Positions 47,364 through 56,920 of a stretch of DNA of 59,214 bases are shown one piece after another (the first letter of the stretch is position 1; each line of letters opens with the position of its first letter). This DNA is from Clostridiales bacterium. GTDB taxonomy: Bacteria; Bacillota; Clostridia; Lachnospirales; Lachnospiraceae. The notes beneath the pieces were generated by a model that saw nothing but the letters and a program-made list of their open reading frames with translations, made no database searches and was not told the DNA's origin. The DNA lies in the NCBI GenBank assembly GCA_029098165.1, contig JAQXNU010000101.1, forward strand, positions 1 through 59,214, given 5' to 3'. Both the position numbers and the translations under genes were made by a program.

Positions 47364-48398
47364 ATGTTAACACTTAAAGAGAATCGAGAATTTGATGCAC
47401 TTGCACTCGGTGAAATATTATTACGTCTATCCGCTCCATCCAATGAGCGTATCGTACGTGGTGATACCTTTGAAAAATGTGCTGGTGGAGCTGAACTAAA
47501 TGTAGTCTCCGGCATTTCCATGATGGGACTTCGTACCGGTATTATTTCAAAAGTTCCAAAGAATGATATTGGAACCTATATCAAAAATCATATTCGTTTC
47601 TGTGGGGTAAGTGATGACTGTCTGATCTATGATGATTCCAAAGATGCCCGTTTAGGCATTTACTTCTACGAAAATGGTGCCTACCCAAGAAAATCCTCTG
47701 TTGTTTATGATCGAAGACATACTTCCATCACTAAAATTACAATAGACGATATTCCTGAAAGCACTTTTAGTTCAACAAGATTATTTCATACCACTGGTAT
47801 TACACTAGCTCTCTCTCCAGAGACACGTGCAGTTACAATTGAGTGTATTAAACGTTTTAAAGAAAACGGAACTGTTATCTCCTTCGACGTTAATTTCCGA
47901 GCAAATCTTTGGGATGAAGCTACCGCAAAACAATACATCGAAGAGATTCTTCCATATATAGATATCCTTTTCGTATCAGAAGAAACCGCTCGCAGAACTT
48001 TTGGAAAAACAGGTACTGTACAAGACATGATGAAATCCTTTACTAAAGATTACAACATCTCTGTTGTTGCTACAACAGAACGTACCGTGATCAGTCCAAA
48101 GAAACATACATTTACTTCAACCATTTATGATGCAACTACGGATACTTTCCATACAGAAGCTCCATACGAAAAAATCGAAGTAATTGATCGTATAGGTAGT
48201 GGCGACGCATATGTTTCTGGTGTTCTTTATGGCTTATTAGCATACAACGACTGCCAAAAGGCACTCGAGATTGGTAATGCTGCAAGTGCCATCAAGAATA
48301 CAATTCCAGGAGATCTTCCTTCTACCGATTTAAATGAAATTCAGAGAATCATTGCTTCTCACAAAAACATCGGTCCTCAAAGCGAAATGAACCGATAA
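47364..48398 (+). CDS. kdgK: PfkB-family sugar kinase, probably 2-keto-3-deoxygluconate kinase
   Basis: Phosphorylates a sugar acid with ATP in the cytoplasm; KDG kinase feeds pectin and uronate breakdown products into glycolysis. The 344 residues have the PfkB start (GEILLRLSAPSNERI), the N-terminal GGAELNVVSGISMMGL box and the C-terminal box DRIGSGDAYVSG with catalytic Asp281. KdgK is the likely type because of its LSAP(x)nERI start and overall match, but other sugar kinases are possible. GGAGG is well placed. A consensus promoter and operator-like palindrome suggest substrate induction. Confidence 0.78.
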   Translation: MLTLKENREFDALALGEILLRLSAPSNERIVRGDTFEKCAGGAELNVVSGISMMGLRTGIISKVPKNDIGTYIKNHIRFCGVSDDCLIYDDSKDARLGIYFYENGAYPRKSSVVYDRRHTSITKITIDDIPESTFSSTRLFHTTGITLALSPETRAVTIECIKRFKENGTVISFDVNFRANLWDEATAKQYIEEILPYIDILFVSEETARRTFGKTGTVQDMMKSFTKDYNISVVATTERTVISPKKHTFTSTIYDATTDTFHTEAPYEKIEVIDRIGSGDAYVSGVLYGLLAYNDCQKALEIGNAASAIKNTIPGDLPSTDLNEIQRIIASHKNIGPQSEMNR

Positions 48399-48419
48399 TA
48401 CACATAACAAAAAAGGGGG

Positions 48420-48567
48420 GCGGTAAAAAAACTGCAAAAGAACAATGAGGAGAGAGATAGGGAGTCATATTAGAATTTGGCTGCCTTCCCCTTTCGGCCG
48501 GACTTAGCCAAATTCTAATATGACTCCCTATCTCTCACGCTCATTGCTTTTGCTGTTTTTTCACCGC
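48420..48567. repeat. Long hairpin element, copy 4 (class A loop, forward orientation)
   Basis: GCGGTAAAAAAACTGC at 48420 pairs with GCTGTTTTTTCACCGC region ending 48567. The outer arms changed from GGCTGTG/CACAGCC in other copies to GCGGT/ACCGC, a compensatory change. The middle stem GAGAGATAGGGAGTCATATT is perfectly paired, and AATTTGGCT closes the loop GCCTTCCCCTTTC-GGCCGGACTT. It fills the gap between convergent kdgK and the DUF885 gene. Confidence 0.85.
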
Positions 48568-48609
48568 TTTATCTTTGAATAAAACAACTTTCCAGGTTTC
48601 GCTATGTCT

Positions 48610-50412
48610 TTATTGCCCTAACAGCTGCTGTTTTAATAAATCAAAGGTTGTTGGGCCAACGTTCAGGTAACTTTCATGGAATGACTTATCATTAAAACGA
48701 TCTCCGAGTCTCTCTCTCATCTGCTCCTTAATATTTGTTAATTCAATATATCCAATACAATATGGTCCGTAGGAATTAATGCTGTCCTGGACTACAGATT
48801 GTATATAGCCAGCGATCAATACATATAATGGCTCCGTTTTCTGAAGGTAAGTCGTTATCTCATCTAGCTGCCAGCCTTCATAATTCACACCGATATCTAC
48901 ACGTTCCACAATACCTAATTCTAATAGACGTGCCAACTCCAGATATCTTGCTTCTTGTTCATTAAGCCCCATATATTTATACGCATATTCTTCAATATAC
49001 GTCGTCCAGCCTTCTAGTGTACCGGTAGAACCTACCCATCCAATAAACTTACGATATGTTGAGATATCAAGATTCATAAAATAACAATAGTTATAAAGAT
49101 GCCCCGGCACACCCTCATGACCAATCGTCTGAACGAAACTGCTCGTTTTAGGTTCTAACATCGTACCAGCATAAATTGCGTGCAACGCCTGCGTCGAGTC
49201 AATTGCCTGAGGATAGAATAATCCCATAGCAAATCCATTCATGGATTGAGGCATATCTTTTACACCCCAGTTGATATTGATATCTGGAAAATCCTTATAT
49301 GCATTTTCATTTAATGTCTTAACCACACTGTCGGTATCTGTATATGCGGCAAGTTTCTCATTAATAGAAACCTGAATTGTTGGATTGTCTTTAATGATTG
49401 CATCTCGTTCCACCAACCATTCAGTTACTGCTTCTTCTAAAATGGTAGCCGTCTCTTCTGGCGTTAAATCAATATTGTTCTCAGATTTTAAAATATATGC
49501 GTAATACTTTTTCCCAAGTTCCGTTTCATATAGTCCCTTCGTTTTACCTGCCTTTTGGGAACCAGCTTTCATTGCATCAACGATTGCCTGATAACCTGGA
49601 ACGATATACTTTTTTGCTAGATCTTTATTCATCTCTTTTAAAGAGTTTTTATCTGTCTCTGACATCCATATCTGCTTATCAAGTTCATCATTAAATGAAG
49701 TTACAAAATCTTTGGCATTATTATCCACTACCTTCTTACATACTTTCAAAACTTCACTTGCACGTTCTTCTGTCATAAATAAGCCTTCCTCTGCTTTTTC
49801 ACGTTCAAACTGTGCAACATCTTTCAGATAGTTACCTGCTGCTTCATAGAATTCAAAGAACTTCTTTACTTCTTCTACATCCTCAATTTTACGATTTGCC
49901 AATGTTTCAAAAAATCTGGAGGCATGAAGTCCTGCAATTCCTGGCAAAACGATATGATCACCATCTAATGTGGATAATGGCTCTCGATAATAACAACAAT
50001 CCTTGATCTCAATACGATTTTCAAGATAAGTCTTAATCGTATCATAATCTAACTTCTGTTTTTCCGTCAGACTATTATAATCATAAGAAGTTAGCTTGGC
50101 TAAACGTTCTTCGCACTGCTTTGTTTCTTTATCAAAGTTTTCCTTACTTGGAGATGTCATTGCCTTATTATAATCCGTAATCCCAAAGTTATCCGGATTC
50201 TCAACAAACTGAACATAGATACTCAGATCACTTACTAAATCTTCACGAAGCAGTGATTCCATATATTCATCAAATGATTGATTTTCTTCCTGCTGTACAA
50301 TCTCTTCTTTTTTCTCATCCTGGCTCTTCTTATTACATGCTGTAATCGAAAAGATAAGTGCCACTGACAAGAACATACTTGTTAGTTTTATACTATATTT
50401 TTTTAACCTCAT
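48610..50412 (-). CDS. DUF885 family lipoprotein, predicted metallopeptidase
   Basis: 600 residues with a signal peptide and lipobox Cys26 (SITAC). The large helical DUF885 domain has a zinc-binding HEGVPGH motif at 432-438 (the family's HExxxGH form) and a conserved EGWTTYIEEYAY segment about 35 residues later. Related proteins are metallo-carboxypeptidase-like. It is anchored outside the cytoplasmic membrane; the substrate is unknown. AAGGAGG precedes the ATG, and the promoter is TTGAGA-N16-TATAAT (50440-50467). Confidence 0.85.
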   Translation of the reverse strand: MRLKKYSIKLTSMFLSVALIFSITACNKKSQDEKKEEIVQQEENQSFDEYMESLLREDLVSDLSIYVQFVENPDNFGITDYNKAMTSPSKENFDKETKQCEERLAKLTSYDYNSLTEKQKLDYDTIKTYLENRIEIKDCCYYREPLSTLDGDHIVLPGIAGLHASRFFETLANRKIEDVEEVKKFFEFYEAAGNYLKDVAQFEREKAEEGLFMTEERASEVLKVCKKVVDNNAKDFVTSFNDELDKQIWMSETDKNSLKEMNKDLAKKYIVPGYQAIVDAMKAGSQKAGKTKGLYETELGKKYYAYILKSENNIDLTPEETATILEEAVTEWLVERDAIIKDNPTIQVSINEKLAAYTDTDSVVKTLNENAYKDFPDININWGVKDMPQSMNGFAMGLFYPQAIDSTQALHAIYAGTMLEPKTSSFVQTIGHEGVPGHLYNYCYFMNLDISTYRKFIGWVGSTGTLEGWTTYIEEYAYKYMGLNEQEARYLELARLLELGIVERVDIGVNYEGWQLDEITTYLQKTEPLYVLIAGYIQSVVQDSINSYGPYCIGYIELTNIKEQMRERLGDRFNDKSFHESYLNVGPTTFDLLKQQLLGQ

Positions 50413-50439
50413 CTTATCCTCCTTGTGGTTATATTTACC

Positions 50440-50467
50440 ATTATACTCAAACTTACAAAAATCTCAA
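50440..50467 (-). promoter_or_regulatory. Promoter of the DUF885 gene
   Basis: Minus strand TTGAGA (50462-50467), a 16-base spacer and TATAAT (50440-50445). Confidence 0.6.
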
Positions 50468-50502
50468 CAAAAAGTCATAACACATTACGGTTAACTTCAA
50501 TC

Positions 50503-50531
50503 TTGATAATTGTCATTCGTTCATTTAAAAT
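50503..50531 (+). promoter_or_regulatory. Promoter of the lipid kinase gene
   Basis: TTGATA (50503-50508), a 17-base spacer and TAAAAT (50526-50531), 39 bases upstream of the start. Confidence 0.55.
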
Positions 50532-50569
50532 GAAATTAACAAAACGTACCAAGGAAAGGAGCATCGTAA

Positions 50570-51496
50570 ATGTATCATTTCATCATCAATCCACACTCAA
50601 AAACCGGACATGCCATGAAATACTGGAAAGAGTTGTCGCAGATTCTTGATAACCGAAAAGTTAAATATCAAGCATACTTTACCAAACAGCGAAAAGATGC
50701 CACCAATATAGCAAGAAAAATCTGTGAAGATCATAAAGGAATCAAAAAAATTATCATCGTTGGTGGTGATGGTACAGCCAACGAAGTCATCAACGGATTA
50801 AACAATAATAATGAAATTCTGCTAGGATACATACCGTTAGGTTCTAGTAATGATCTTGCTCGCGGTTTAAAACTCCCAAAAGATCCAAAAGCAGCATTAG
50901 AGATTATTCTTAATCCAAAAGAATTCCGCTACGTAGATCATGGAACATTAAAATTAAATGATACTAAACAATCCTGTCAATTTGCGGTAAGTTCAGGTAT
51001 TGGTTACGATGCCGCCGTTTGTAATCAAGCACTAACTTCCCCTCTAAAGCATCTGTTGAATAAGCTTCATATGGGGAAACTTGTTTATATTCTCATTGCA
51101 ATCAAACAAATATTTGTTCATCAACCAGCTAAAGCTGATATTATTATTGATGATCATCGGCATATTCATACCGATCGTTTAATATTTATGGCTTCTATGA
51201 TCCAAAAATATGAAGGTGGTGGCCTTCCAATGTGTCCGACCGCTAAAGATAACGATCAAAAGTTAACGATATGTCTCGTAACCAATATGAAACCAGGAAA
51301 AGTTCTATTGCTTATGCCATCCATTTTCTTCGGAAAACATATTCACTTCCGAGGAATTCAAATGATTGACTGTCGTAAAGTTGAGGTTAAAACGAATAAA
51401 CCAATGGTCGTACATACCGATGGTGAGATTGTAGGATTCCACGATGATATCACTTTATCTTGTACCCCGACACAAATCCGCATGTTTTCTAGATAA
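50570..51496 (+). CDS. Diacylglycerol kinase family lipid kinase (DagK/YegS)
   Basis: 308 residues with INPHSKTG near the start, the nucleotide-binding GGDGTANEVINGL at 65-77 and PLGSSNDLARGL, the typical DAGK catalytic region, then a C-terminal beta-rich domain ending with the HTDGE-type motif. It probably phosphorylates diacylglycerol or a related lipid at the membrane, recycling it to phosphatidic acid. AAGGAG lies close upstream of the ATG. It is monocistronic, ending just before long hairpin copy 5. Confidence 0.85.
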   Translation: MYHFIINPHSKTGHAMKYWKELSQILDNRKVKYQAYFTKQRKDATNIARKICEDHKGIKKIIIVGGDGTANEVINGLNNNNEILLGYIPLGSSNDLARGLKLPKDPKAALEIILNPKEFRYVDHGTLKLNDTKQSCQFAVSSGIGYDAAVCNQALTSPLKHLLNKLHMGKLVYILIAIKQIFVHQPAKADIIIDDHRHIHTDRLIFMASMIQKYEGGGLPMCPTAKDNDQKLTICLVTNMKPGKVLLLMPSIFFGKHIHFRGIQMIDCRKVEVKTNKPMVVHTDGEIVGFHDDITLSCTPTQIRMFSR

Positions 51497-51502
51497 GAGA
51501 AA

Positions 51503-51652
51503 GGGACTGTGAAAAACTGCAAAAGACAACAAGGGTAGAGATATAGAATTACATTCAAATTTGGCTGCCTTTCCCTTTCGGCCGGACTTAGCCAAATCTG
51601 AATGTAATTCCATACCTCTACCGCTCACCTCTTTTGTATTTTTTCACAGCCC
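51503..51652. repeat. Long hairpin element, copy 5 (class A loop, forward orientation)
   Basis: GGGACTGTGAAAAACTGC at 51503 pairs with the TTTTTCACAGCCC end near 51652, followed by a T-run. The middle stem GAATTACATTCA and its complement near 51598-51610 differ from all other copies, and even the block next to the loop is AAATTTGGCT rather than GAATTTGGCT. The loop is GCCTTTCCCTTTC then GGCCGGACTT. Between convergent lipid kinase and DinG-like genes. Confidence 0.85.
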
Positions 51653-51656
51653 CTTT

Positions 51657-54029
51657 TTACTCTTTTGAACTCCAAAACTCATTTAAATATTTCGACATCG
51701 TACTACGATCGACGATCTGATACCTATCCCATTCCCTTGGAAACAGGTTTCTGTACTGTGAATTTAAAAATCGCTCATCCAATAACAAGATAGAACCTTT
51801 ATCCTGGATGGTACGTATCACACGTCCTGCTGACTGCAACACTTTATTCATTCCAGTATAAAGATACGCATGATCAAATCCTGAATTACTCTTTACCTCA
51901 TAATAATCACGAAACAGTTCCCGCTCATTGCAAACTTGAGGCAGCCCAGTACCAACAATGACTGCACCAATCAGACGATCCTTCGTCAGATCGATCCCTT
52001 CACTAAAAACTCCACCCATGACACAAAACCCGACTTTGCTTGTTACTGGTTCATTGACGAACTGAGCAAGAAACTCCTCTCGCTCTACCTCTGACATACT
52101 AGACTTTTGTAGAATAATTTCTGGAATACGATCCATAGCGAGCTCATAGATTACCGTCATCATCTGATAAGAAGGAAAGAACACAAAATAATTACCCGTC
52201 TTTGCTTTGATAAACTTTTCAATATAATCAACGATTTTAATATATTCACTCTCACTTCGTCTCGTATACTTTGTACTGACATCCTTACCAATCAGAAGCA
52301 AACGATTTTTCGAATCAAAAGGTGATGGGGCGTATACCGCATAGTCCTCTTCTCCTCCACCAAGCTGCTCTTTATAATACTGTATCGGCAATAAGGTCGC
52401 CGAGAAAAAGATTGCGCTTCTCCCCTTATTTAGATAAGTTAACAAGTTACGGGAAGGATTCATACAAAGCAGTTTTACACGAAATGATTGATTCTCCCCA
52501 TAATCCGAGTAAATGATATAATCTTCATCAAAAATATCATGAATGGCTAAGAAGTTCTTTACATCAAAATATAGATTGGTCACTTCCTCTCTACCGGGGA
52601 AATCACCATATTCCTTATTAAATTCTTCAAACTCCGTCATCAGTCTCATCAACGGAATCACCAGATCTCCAACATCGCCTAAAACTGTACAGTCGTCACA
52701 TTCTCGCTTATAACGAAGCATCACTTCATTACATGCATCCAAACGCTTTGCTAACTTCTTTGACTTCTCTTTTATGATCTTTTTAACGTCAAGAAAACTC
52801 TGTTTTTCCAAAACAGCACTATACATTTCCCTTGCACGATCCACCAGATTGTGTGCTTCATCGATTAAAAATGCGTAATCCTGCTTCTTTTCTTCGAAAA
52901 AAAATCTTCTCAAAAATACATTTGGGTCAAATACATAATTGTAATCACAGATAATTGCATCAGACCAAGTTGTAACATCAAGCCCCATCTCAAATGGACA
53001 CACGCAATGCTTTGCTGCATACTCTTCAATCAATGTCCTTGAGATTTGAGTCTCATTGGTCAGCATATCATACACCGCATCATTGACTCGGTCAAAATGT
53101 CCTTTCGCACGTTCGCATGTAACTGGGGAACAATTCGGTTTATCTAAAACACAGATCTTTTCTTTTGCTGTAATGGTTACTACCTTCATCTGAAGCCCCA
53201 TATCTGACATCATTTGAAAGGTATCTTCTGCAACGGTTCTTGTAATCGTCTTAGCTGTTAGATAAAAAATCTTAGATAATAAACCTTCTCCCATTGCTTT
53301 TACGGCTGGAAAGATAGTTGAAATAGTTTTTCCGACTCCAGTAGGTGCTTCTATATATAATTTCTTCGATCGTAAGATCGTACGATATACACCAGTTACA
53401 AGGTCCTTTTGTCCAGGTCGGTACTCAAATGGGAAGTCGGTTGCTTTAATCGAAGCATTACGAACAACTCTCCAATGAAGCTGCCAAGATGCCCATTTAC
53501 AATATTCCTGAATCAGATGATCAAACCATTGTTTTAAATCCTCATACTCTAACGTTTCATTGAACTGCTTGATCGTTTCACTTTCCATGTGACAGTAAGT
53601 GAGTTGAATTCCGATTTGATCTAATTCATTCTGTGTCGCATATATATAGGCATAACATAACGCCTGTGAACGATGGATCGGTATCATCTCTTCTAAGATA
53701 CTAAGTGGTGCAAAAACGCATTTGATCTCATCGATGATCACGTTCGGTTCTGTATCATTTACTTTTTTAATAATTCCATCCGCTCGGCCTTCTACAATGA
53801 TCTCAAAATCCAAGCCATCTCGGGACACCGGAACGCTAACGCTTAATGGAACTTCTGGCTGATATTCTGGTCCCATCCTCTTTTGAATCTTCCTATGAAG
53901 ACGGCTACCTTGTTGCATTGCATCTGGATCTCGCGGATTCACGGAGTTGTCCAAATCTCCAGACCTTAGAATGAATTCTACCAAATTACGAACCGATATT
54001 TTAATTTTCGTATCTGTTATCAGAATCAT
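51657..54029 (-). CDS. DinG/XPD-like helicase with N-terminal PD-(D/E)XK nuclease domain
   Basis: 790 residues. The N-terminal 180 or so hold a RecB/Cas4-like nuclease signature: GSRLHRKIQ, EGRAD and IIDEIKCV, giving the H-D-ExK catalytic set. The helicase part has Walker A in APTGVGKTIS, a four-Cys Fe-S cluster region (CVLDKPNCSPVTC...CVCPF) and DEAH (LIDEAHNL). Such SF2 helicases unwind 5'-3' and act in repair or R-loop removal. ATG at 54029 is preceded by AGGAG; the frame starts 11 codons earlier without a site. Confidence 0.85.
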   Translation of the reverse strand: MILITDTKIKISVRNLVEFILRSGDLDNSVNPRDPDAMQQGSRLHRKIQKRMGPEYQPEVPLSVSVPVSRDGLDFEIIVEGRADGIIKKVNDTEPNVIIDEIKCVFAPLSILEEMIPIHRSQALCYAYIYATQNELDQIGIQLTYCHMESETIKQFNETLEYEDLKQWFDHLIQEYCKWASWQLHWRVVRNASIKATDFPFEYRPGQKDLVTGVYRTILRSKKLYIEAPTGVGKTISTIFPAVKAMGEGLLSKIFYLTAKTITRTVAEDTFQMMSDMGLQMKVVTITAKEKICVLDKPNCSPVTCERAKGHFDRVNDAVYDMLTNETQISRTLIEEYAAKHCVCPFEMGLDVTTWSDAIICDYNYVFDPNVFLRRFFFEEKKQDYAFLIDEAHNLVDRAREMYSAVLEKQSFLDVKKIIKEKSKKLAKRLDACNEVMLRYKRECDDCTVLGDVGDLVIPLMRLMTEFEEFNKEYGDFPGREEVTNLYFDVKNFLAIHDIFDEDYIIYSDYGENQSFRVKLLCMNPSRNLLTYLNKGRSAIFFSATLLPIQYYKEQLGGGEEDYAVYAPSPFDSKNRLLLIGKDVSTKYTRRSESEYIKIVDYIEKFIKAKTGNYFVFFPSYQMMTVIYELAMDRIPEIILQKSSMSEVEREEFLAQFVNEPVTSKVGFCVMGGVFSEGIDLTKDRLIGAVIVGTGLPQVCNERELFRDYYEVKSNSGFDHAYLYTGMNKVLQSAGRVIRTIQDKGSILLLDERFLNSQYRNLFPREWDRYQIVDRSTMSKYLNEFWSSKE

Positions 54030-54164
54030 GTCTAAAGTCTCCTTTTTCGTCCATACTATCACTAGAAAAAAACTATATATTGTCTTCTCTTGACTACTGT
54101 TACATAATTATATCATCGCTGAAGATAAAGAACAAGTGTTTCCCTTGGTTCTAAAAGAACAGCC

Positions 54165-54193
54165 TTGCAATTTCATACAAATTCTGTTATATT
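54165..54193 (+). promoter_or_regulatory. Promoter of the DUF1292 gene
   Basis: TTGCAA (54165-54170), a 17-base spacer and TATATT (54188-54193), 50 bases upstream of the start. Confidence 0.6.
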
Positions 54194-54242
54194 CAAAAGG
54201 TGACATGATTATTCACAATATTATGAAAATGAGGAAAATTAG

Positions 54243-54569
54243 ATGGATAAACACAATGAAAATTGCAATTGCAATGAAGAATTAGATCGCGATACCGTAA
54301 CATTAACATTAGAAGATGATACTGAAATCGTTTGCGATATTATCTGCGTATTCCCATGCCAAGGTAAAGATTACATTGCATTGTTGCCACAAGATGCTGG
54401 TGAAGATGGAGAAGTATTCATTTATCAGTTCAAACAATCTAGTGATGAAGAATTTGAATTAATTCACATTGACGATGACGCTGAATTCGAAGCTGTATCC
54501 GACGCTTTTGATGAATTCTTAGATTCTGAAGAATTTGATGAAATGTTCGGCGACGAAGATGAAGAATAA
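54243..54569 (+). CDS. DUF1292 protein
   Basis: 108 residues, strongly acidic, with the DUF1292 core (VTLTLEDDTEIVCDIICVFPCQGKDYIALLP) and a Glu/Asp-rich tail. GAGG precedes the ATG. Small DUF1292 proteins are widespread in Firmicutes, often near ruvX or alaS. Neither is here, and the function is unknown. Asn-Cys repeats at the start (NENCNCNEE) are unusual. Confidence 0.85.
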   Translation: MDKHNENCNCNEELDRDTVTLTLEDDTEIVCDIICVFPCQGKDYIALLPQDAGEDGEVFIYQFKQSSDEEFELIHIDDDAEFEAVSDAFDEFLDSEEFDEMFGDEDEE

Positions 54570-54586
54570 TAAATCCTAAGAAATAA

Positions 54587-54728
54587 GGCTGTGAAAAAAG
54601 CAGCAAAAAAGTTGAGCAACGAGGCGGGAAATCATATTAGAATTTGGCTGCTTTCCCTAGCGGCCGGACTTAGCCAAATTCTAATATGATTTCCCGCCTC
54701 GTTGCTCTTTTTGTTGTTTTTCACAGCC
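54587..54728. repeat. Long hairpin element, copy 6 (class A loop, forward orientation)
   Basis: GGCTGTGAAAAAAGCAGC at 54587 pairs with GTTGTTTTTCACAGCC ending at 54728. The middle stem GAGCAACGAGGCGGGAAATC is perfectly complementary to 54691-54710 and differs from all other copies. ATATTAGAATTTGGCT closes the loop GCTTTCCCTAGC-GGCCGGACTT. It lies between convergent DUF1292 and UvrD-like genes. Confidence 0.87.
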
Positions 54729-54747
54729 TCTTTATTTTTGTATCTAC

Positions 54748-56757
54748 TTATTTGGAATCGGCAATACGGATCATCTGATTGCTGATACAGAAGTCTAGGG
54801 CTAATACTTTCGGTATTAAGATCTTATCAAACTTAATTGTAATCTTATTCTCATCGATCGTTTTGATCACGCCCTCACCATACATTTTGTGTATGATCCG
54901 CTGACCTTCTTTTAAGGAACTCTTACCACATAAAAGTTCTCCAACAAAACGAGAGCAGAACAATTCTTTATTATACCGTTGCTTTACCGAATAAATATGA
55001 AGTCGTTCCTTTGCACGAGTCATAGCAACATAGAACATTCGTCGTTCTTCTTCCAGATCTTCTACAACAACCGCCTTTTTATGAGGGGTTATCCCTTCAT
55101 TCGCATCGATAATAAAGACAACTTCAAACTCCAATCCCTTTGCAGCATGAAAAGTTGTCATCATGACACTATCGACTTCTTTCTGCTTTGCTTTGTTTGC
55201 TTGATCAATCAATCCTTGTTTAAATTCTTCCATATGTCGGAACCAATCTTCATATGTCTTAAACTCTCTAGCATTCTCCTGAAGTTCTCCAAGAATATCA
55301 TAAAGTTCATCAACCTTGATACGACGGTAATCGGCATACTCCTTTAAATATGCATCATACCCAATGGCTCTCCTGATATAATTGATGGCTGCAAATGGAT
55401 TCGTTCTCTGTAATAAAGCCAGATCATATTCTAATTTTTCTATTCGTTCCACTACATAAGGTTTGTCCTCATAATAATGCTGCATCGTCTCAAAGGAGAC
55501 TGTAGTGTCATCAAAACAATCTCTTGAAATATAGCGTTTTGGACGATTGATAATCTGTAAGAAAAGTCCTCGGTCTCTGCTTCCCATCGCAAGTTTAATA
55601 TAGGAAATGATATCTCTTGCAATCCAGTGCTCATAGATATTAGGTATCGTGTCTCTCATCTTAAATGGAATGTTATATTCCATCATCTTATTACATAATG
55701 CTCCAGGTTGTGTATTCGTTCGATATAAAACTGCAATCTGTGAAAATAAATAGCCTTGTTTTCGATACGCATTAATGCCATCGATCACGGCCTGATTCTC
55801 TTCCGGCAAATCCTTGAAACTCTTTACATCGATTGGTTTGCCTGACTCTTTTGTTGCGATAATTTTCTTCGCAAAACGTCGTTTATTGTTTTCAACAACA
55901 CGCAACGCTCCCTCAACAATATTTGCTTTCGAACGATAATTCTCTCCCAACACTACTTTCGTCGTATTTTTATATATTTTTTCAAACGATAGCATAATCT
56001 CTGGTTTTGCACCACGGAATCGATAAATCGACTGATCATCATCACCGACTACAAATAAATTATTTAATGGCTTTGCTAATAGCTGAATGATTTCAAACTG
56101 GATTTTATTAATATCCTGAAACTCATCGATTAAGATGTACTGATATTTCTTTTGCCACATAGCTAAAATATCTGGCCTCTGTGATAAAAGTTCATAACAT
56201 AATACCAACATATCATCGAAGTCGATCTTATTCATCTCACGAAGCTTCTTTTCATAGGAATTGTAGATCTCAATAAAGTTTTCTTCCGAACAGTTCATAG
56301 AATAGTAATGACTAATATCCATTGTCTCAGCCTTCACTAAACTGATTTCACCTGCAATTCCTTCTAAAAACTCCTTCTCATCTTCAATTTCAAGATGCAT
56401 CGATACTATAATGTCCCGCAGAACCTTATATCGTTCTTCCTCTGTAATTATATTTGAAGCATTATAATTATACGCATAACGAAGAATCTTAAAAAAGACT
56501 GCATGGAACGTTCCGAAATTAACGCTAGATCTCTCAACACCCATAAGACGTTCAAATCGTTCCTGCATTTCATTGGCTGCCGCCTTCGTAAATGTGATAA
56601 CAAGAATTTGTCCTGGATTGACACCATATTGTTCTATTAAGTACTGAGTTCGACGTATGATTACAAGGGTCTTCCCCGATCCCGGGCCTGCTAAAACCAG
56701 CATAGGACCTTTATTATGAATAATTGCCTGCTTTTGTGATTCGCTTACCTTTACCAT
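54748..56757 (-). CDS. UvrD/PcrA-like SF1 helicase
   Basis: 669 residues. 3'-5' helicase core: Q-motif region, Walker A GPGSGKT at 24-30, FGTFHAVFFKIL, DEFQDINKIQ (Walker B), GDDDQSIYRFRGA, GENYRS, and the C-terminal MTTFHAAKGLEFEVVFI and YVAMTRAKERL. It is shorter than PcrA (about 720-740) with a distinct C-terminus (GEGVIKTIDENKITIKF), so I leave it unnamed. The start has AGGA close upstream. Probably acts in repair or replication-fork processing. Confidence 0.9.
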   Translation of the reverse strand: MVKVSESQKQAIIHNKGPMLVLAGPGSGKTLVIIRRTQYLIEQYGVNPGQILVITFTKAAANEMQERFERLMGVERSSVNFGTFHAVFFKILRYAYNYNASNIITEEERYKVLRDIIVSMHLEIEDEKEFLEGIAGEISLVKAETMDISHYYSMNCSEENFIEIYNSYEKKLREMNKIDFDDMLVLCYELLSQRPDILAMWQKKYQYILIDEFQDINKIQFEIIQLLAKPLNNLFVVGDDDQSIYRFRGAKPEIMLSFEKIYKNTTKVVLGENYRSKANIVEGALRVVENNKRRFAKKIIATKESGKPIDVKSFKDLPEENQAVIDGINAYRKQGYLFSQIAVLYRTNTQPGALCNKMMEYNIPFKMRDTIPNIYEHWIARDIISYIKLAMGSRDRGLFLQIINRPKRYISRDCFDDTTVSFETMQHYYEDKPYVVERIEKLEYDLALLQRTNPFAAINYIRRAIGYDAYLKEYADYRRIKVDELYDILGELQENAREFKTYEDWFRHMEEFKQGLIDQANKAKQKEVDSVMMTTFHAAKGLEFEVVFIIDANEGITPHKKAVVVEDLEEERRMFYVAMTRAKERLHIYSVKQRYNKELFCSRFVGELLCGKSSLKEGQRIIHKMYGEGVIKTIDENKITIKFDKILIPKVLALDFCISNQMIRIADSK

Positions 56758-56920
56758 TCTGCTTCCTATCCTTAGTTGAAGTGCAAAATATAAACTTCAA
56801 CCATATAATTTCTCATTCCAATATTTTTATTTCTCTATTAAGCCTATCATATCACATTGATAGGGGAATTCAAAGTTTAAAACAGTTGGATATTTAGACA
56901 TAATTCTTGTTGCACACGAA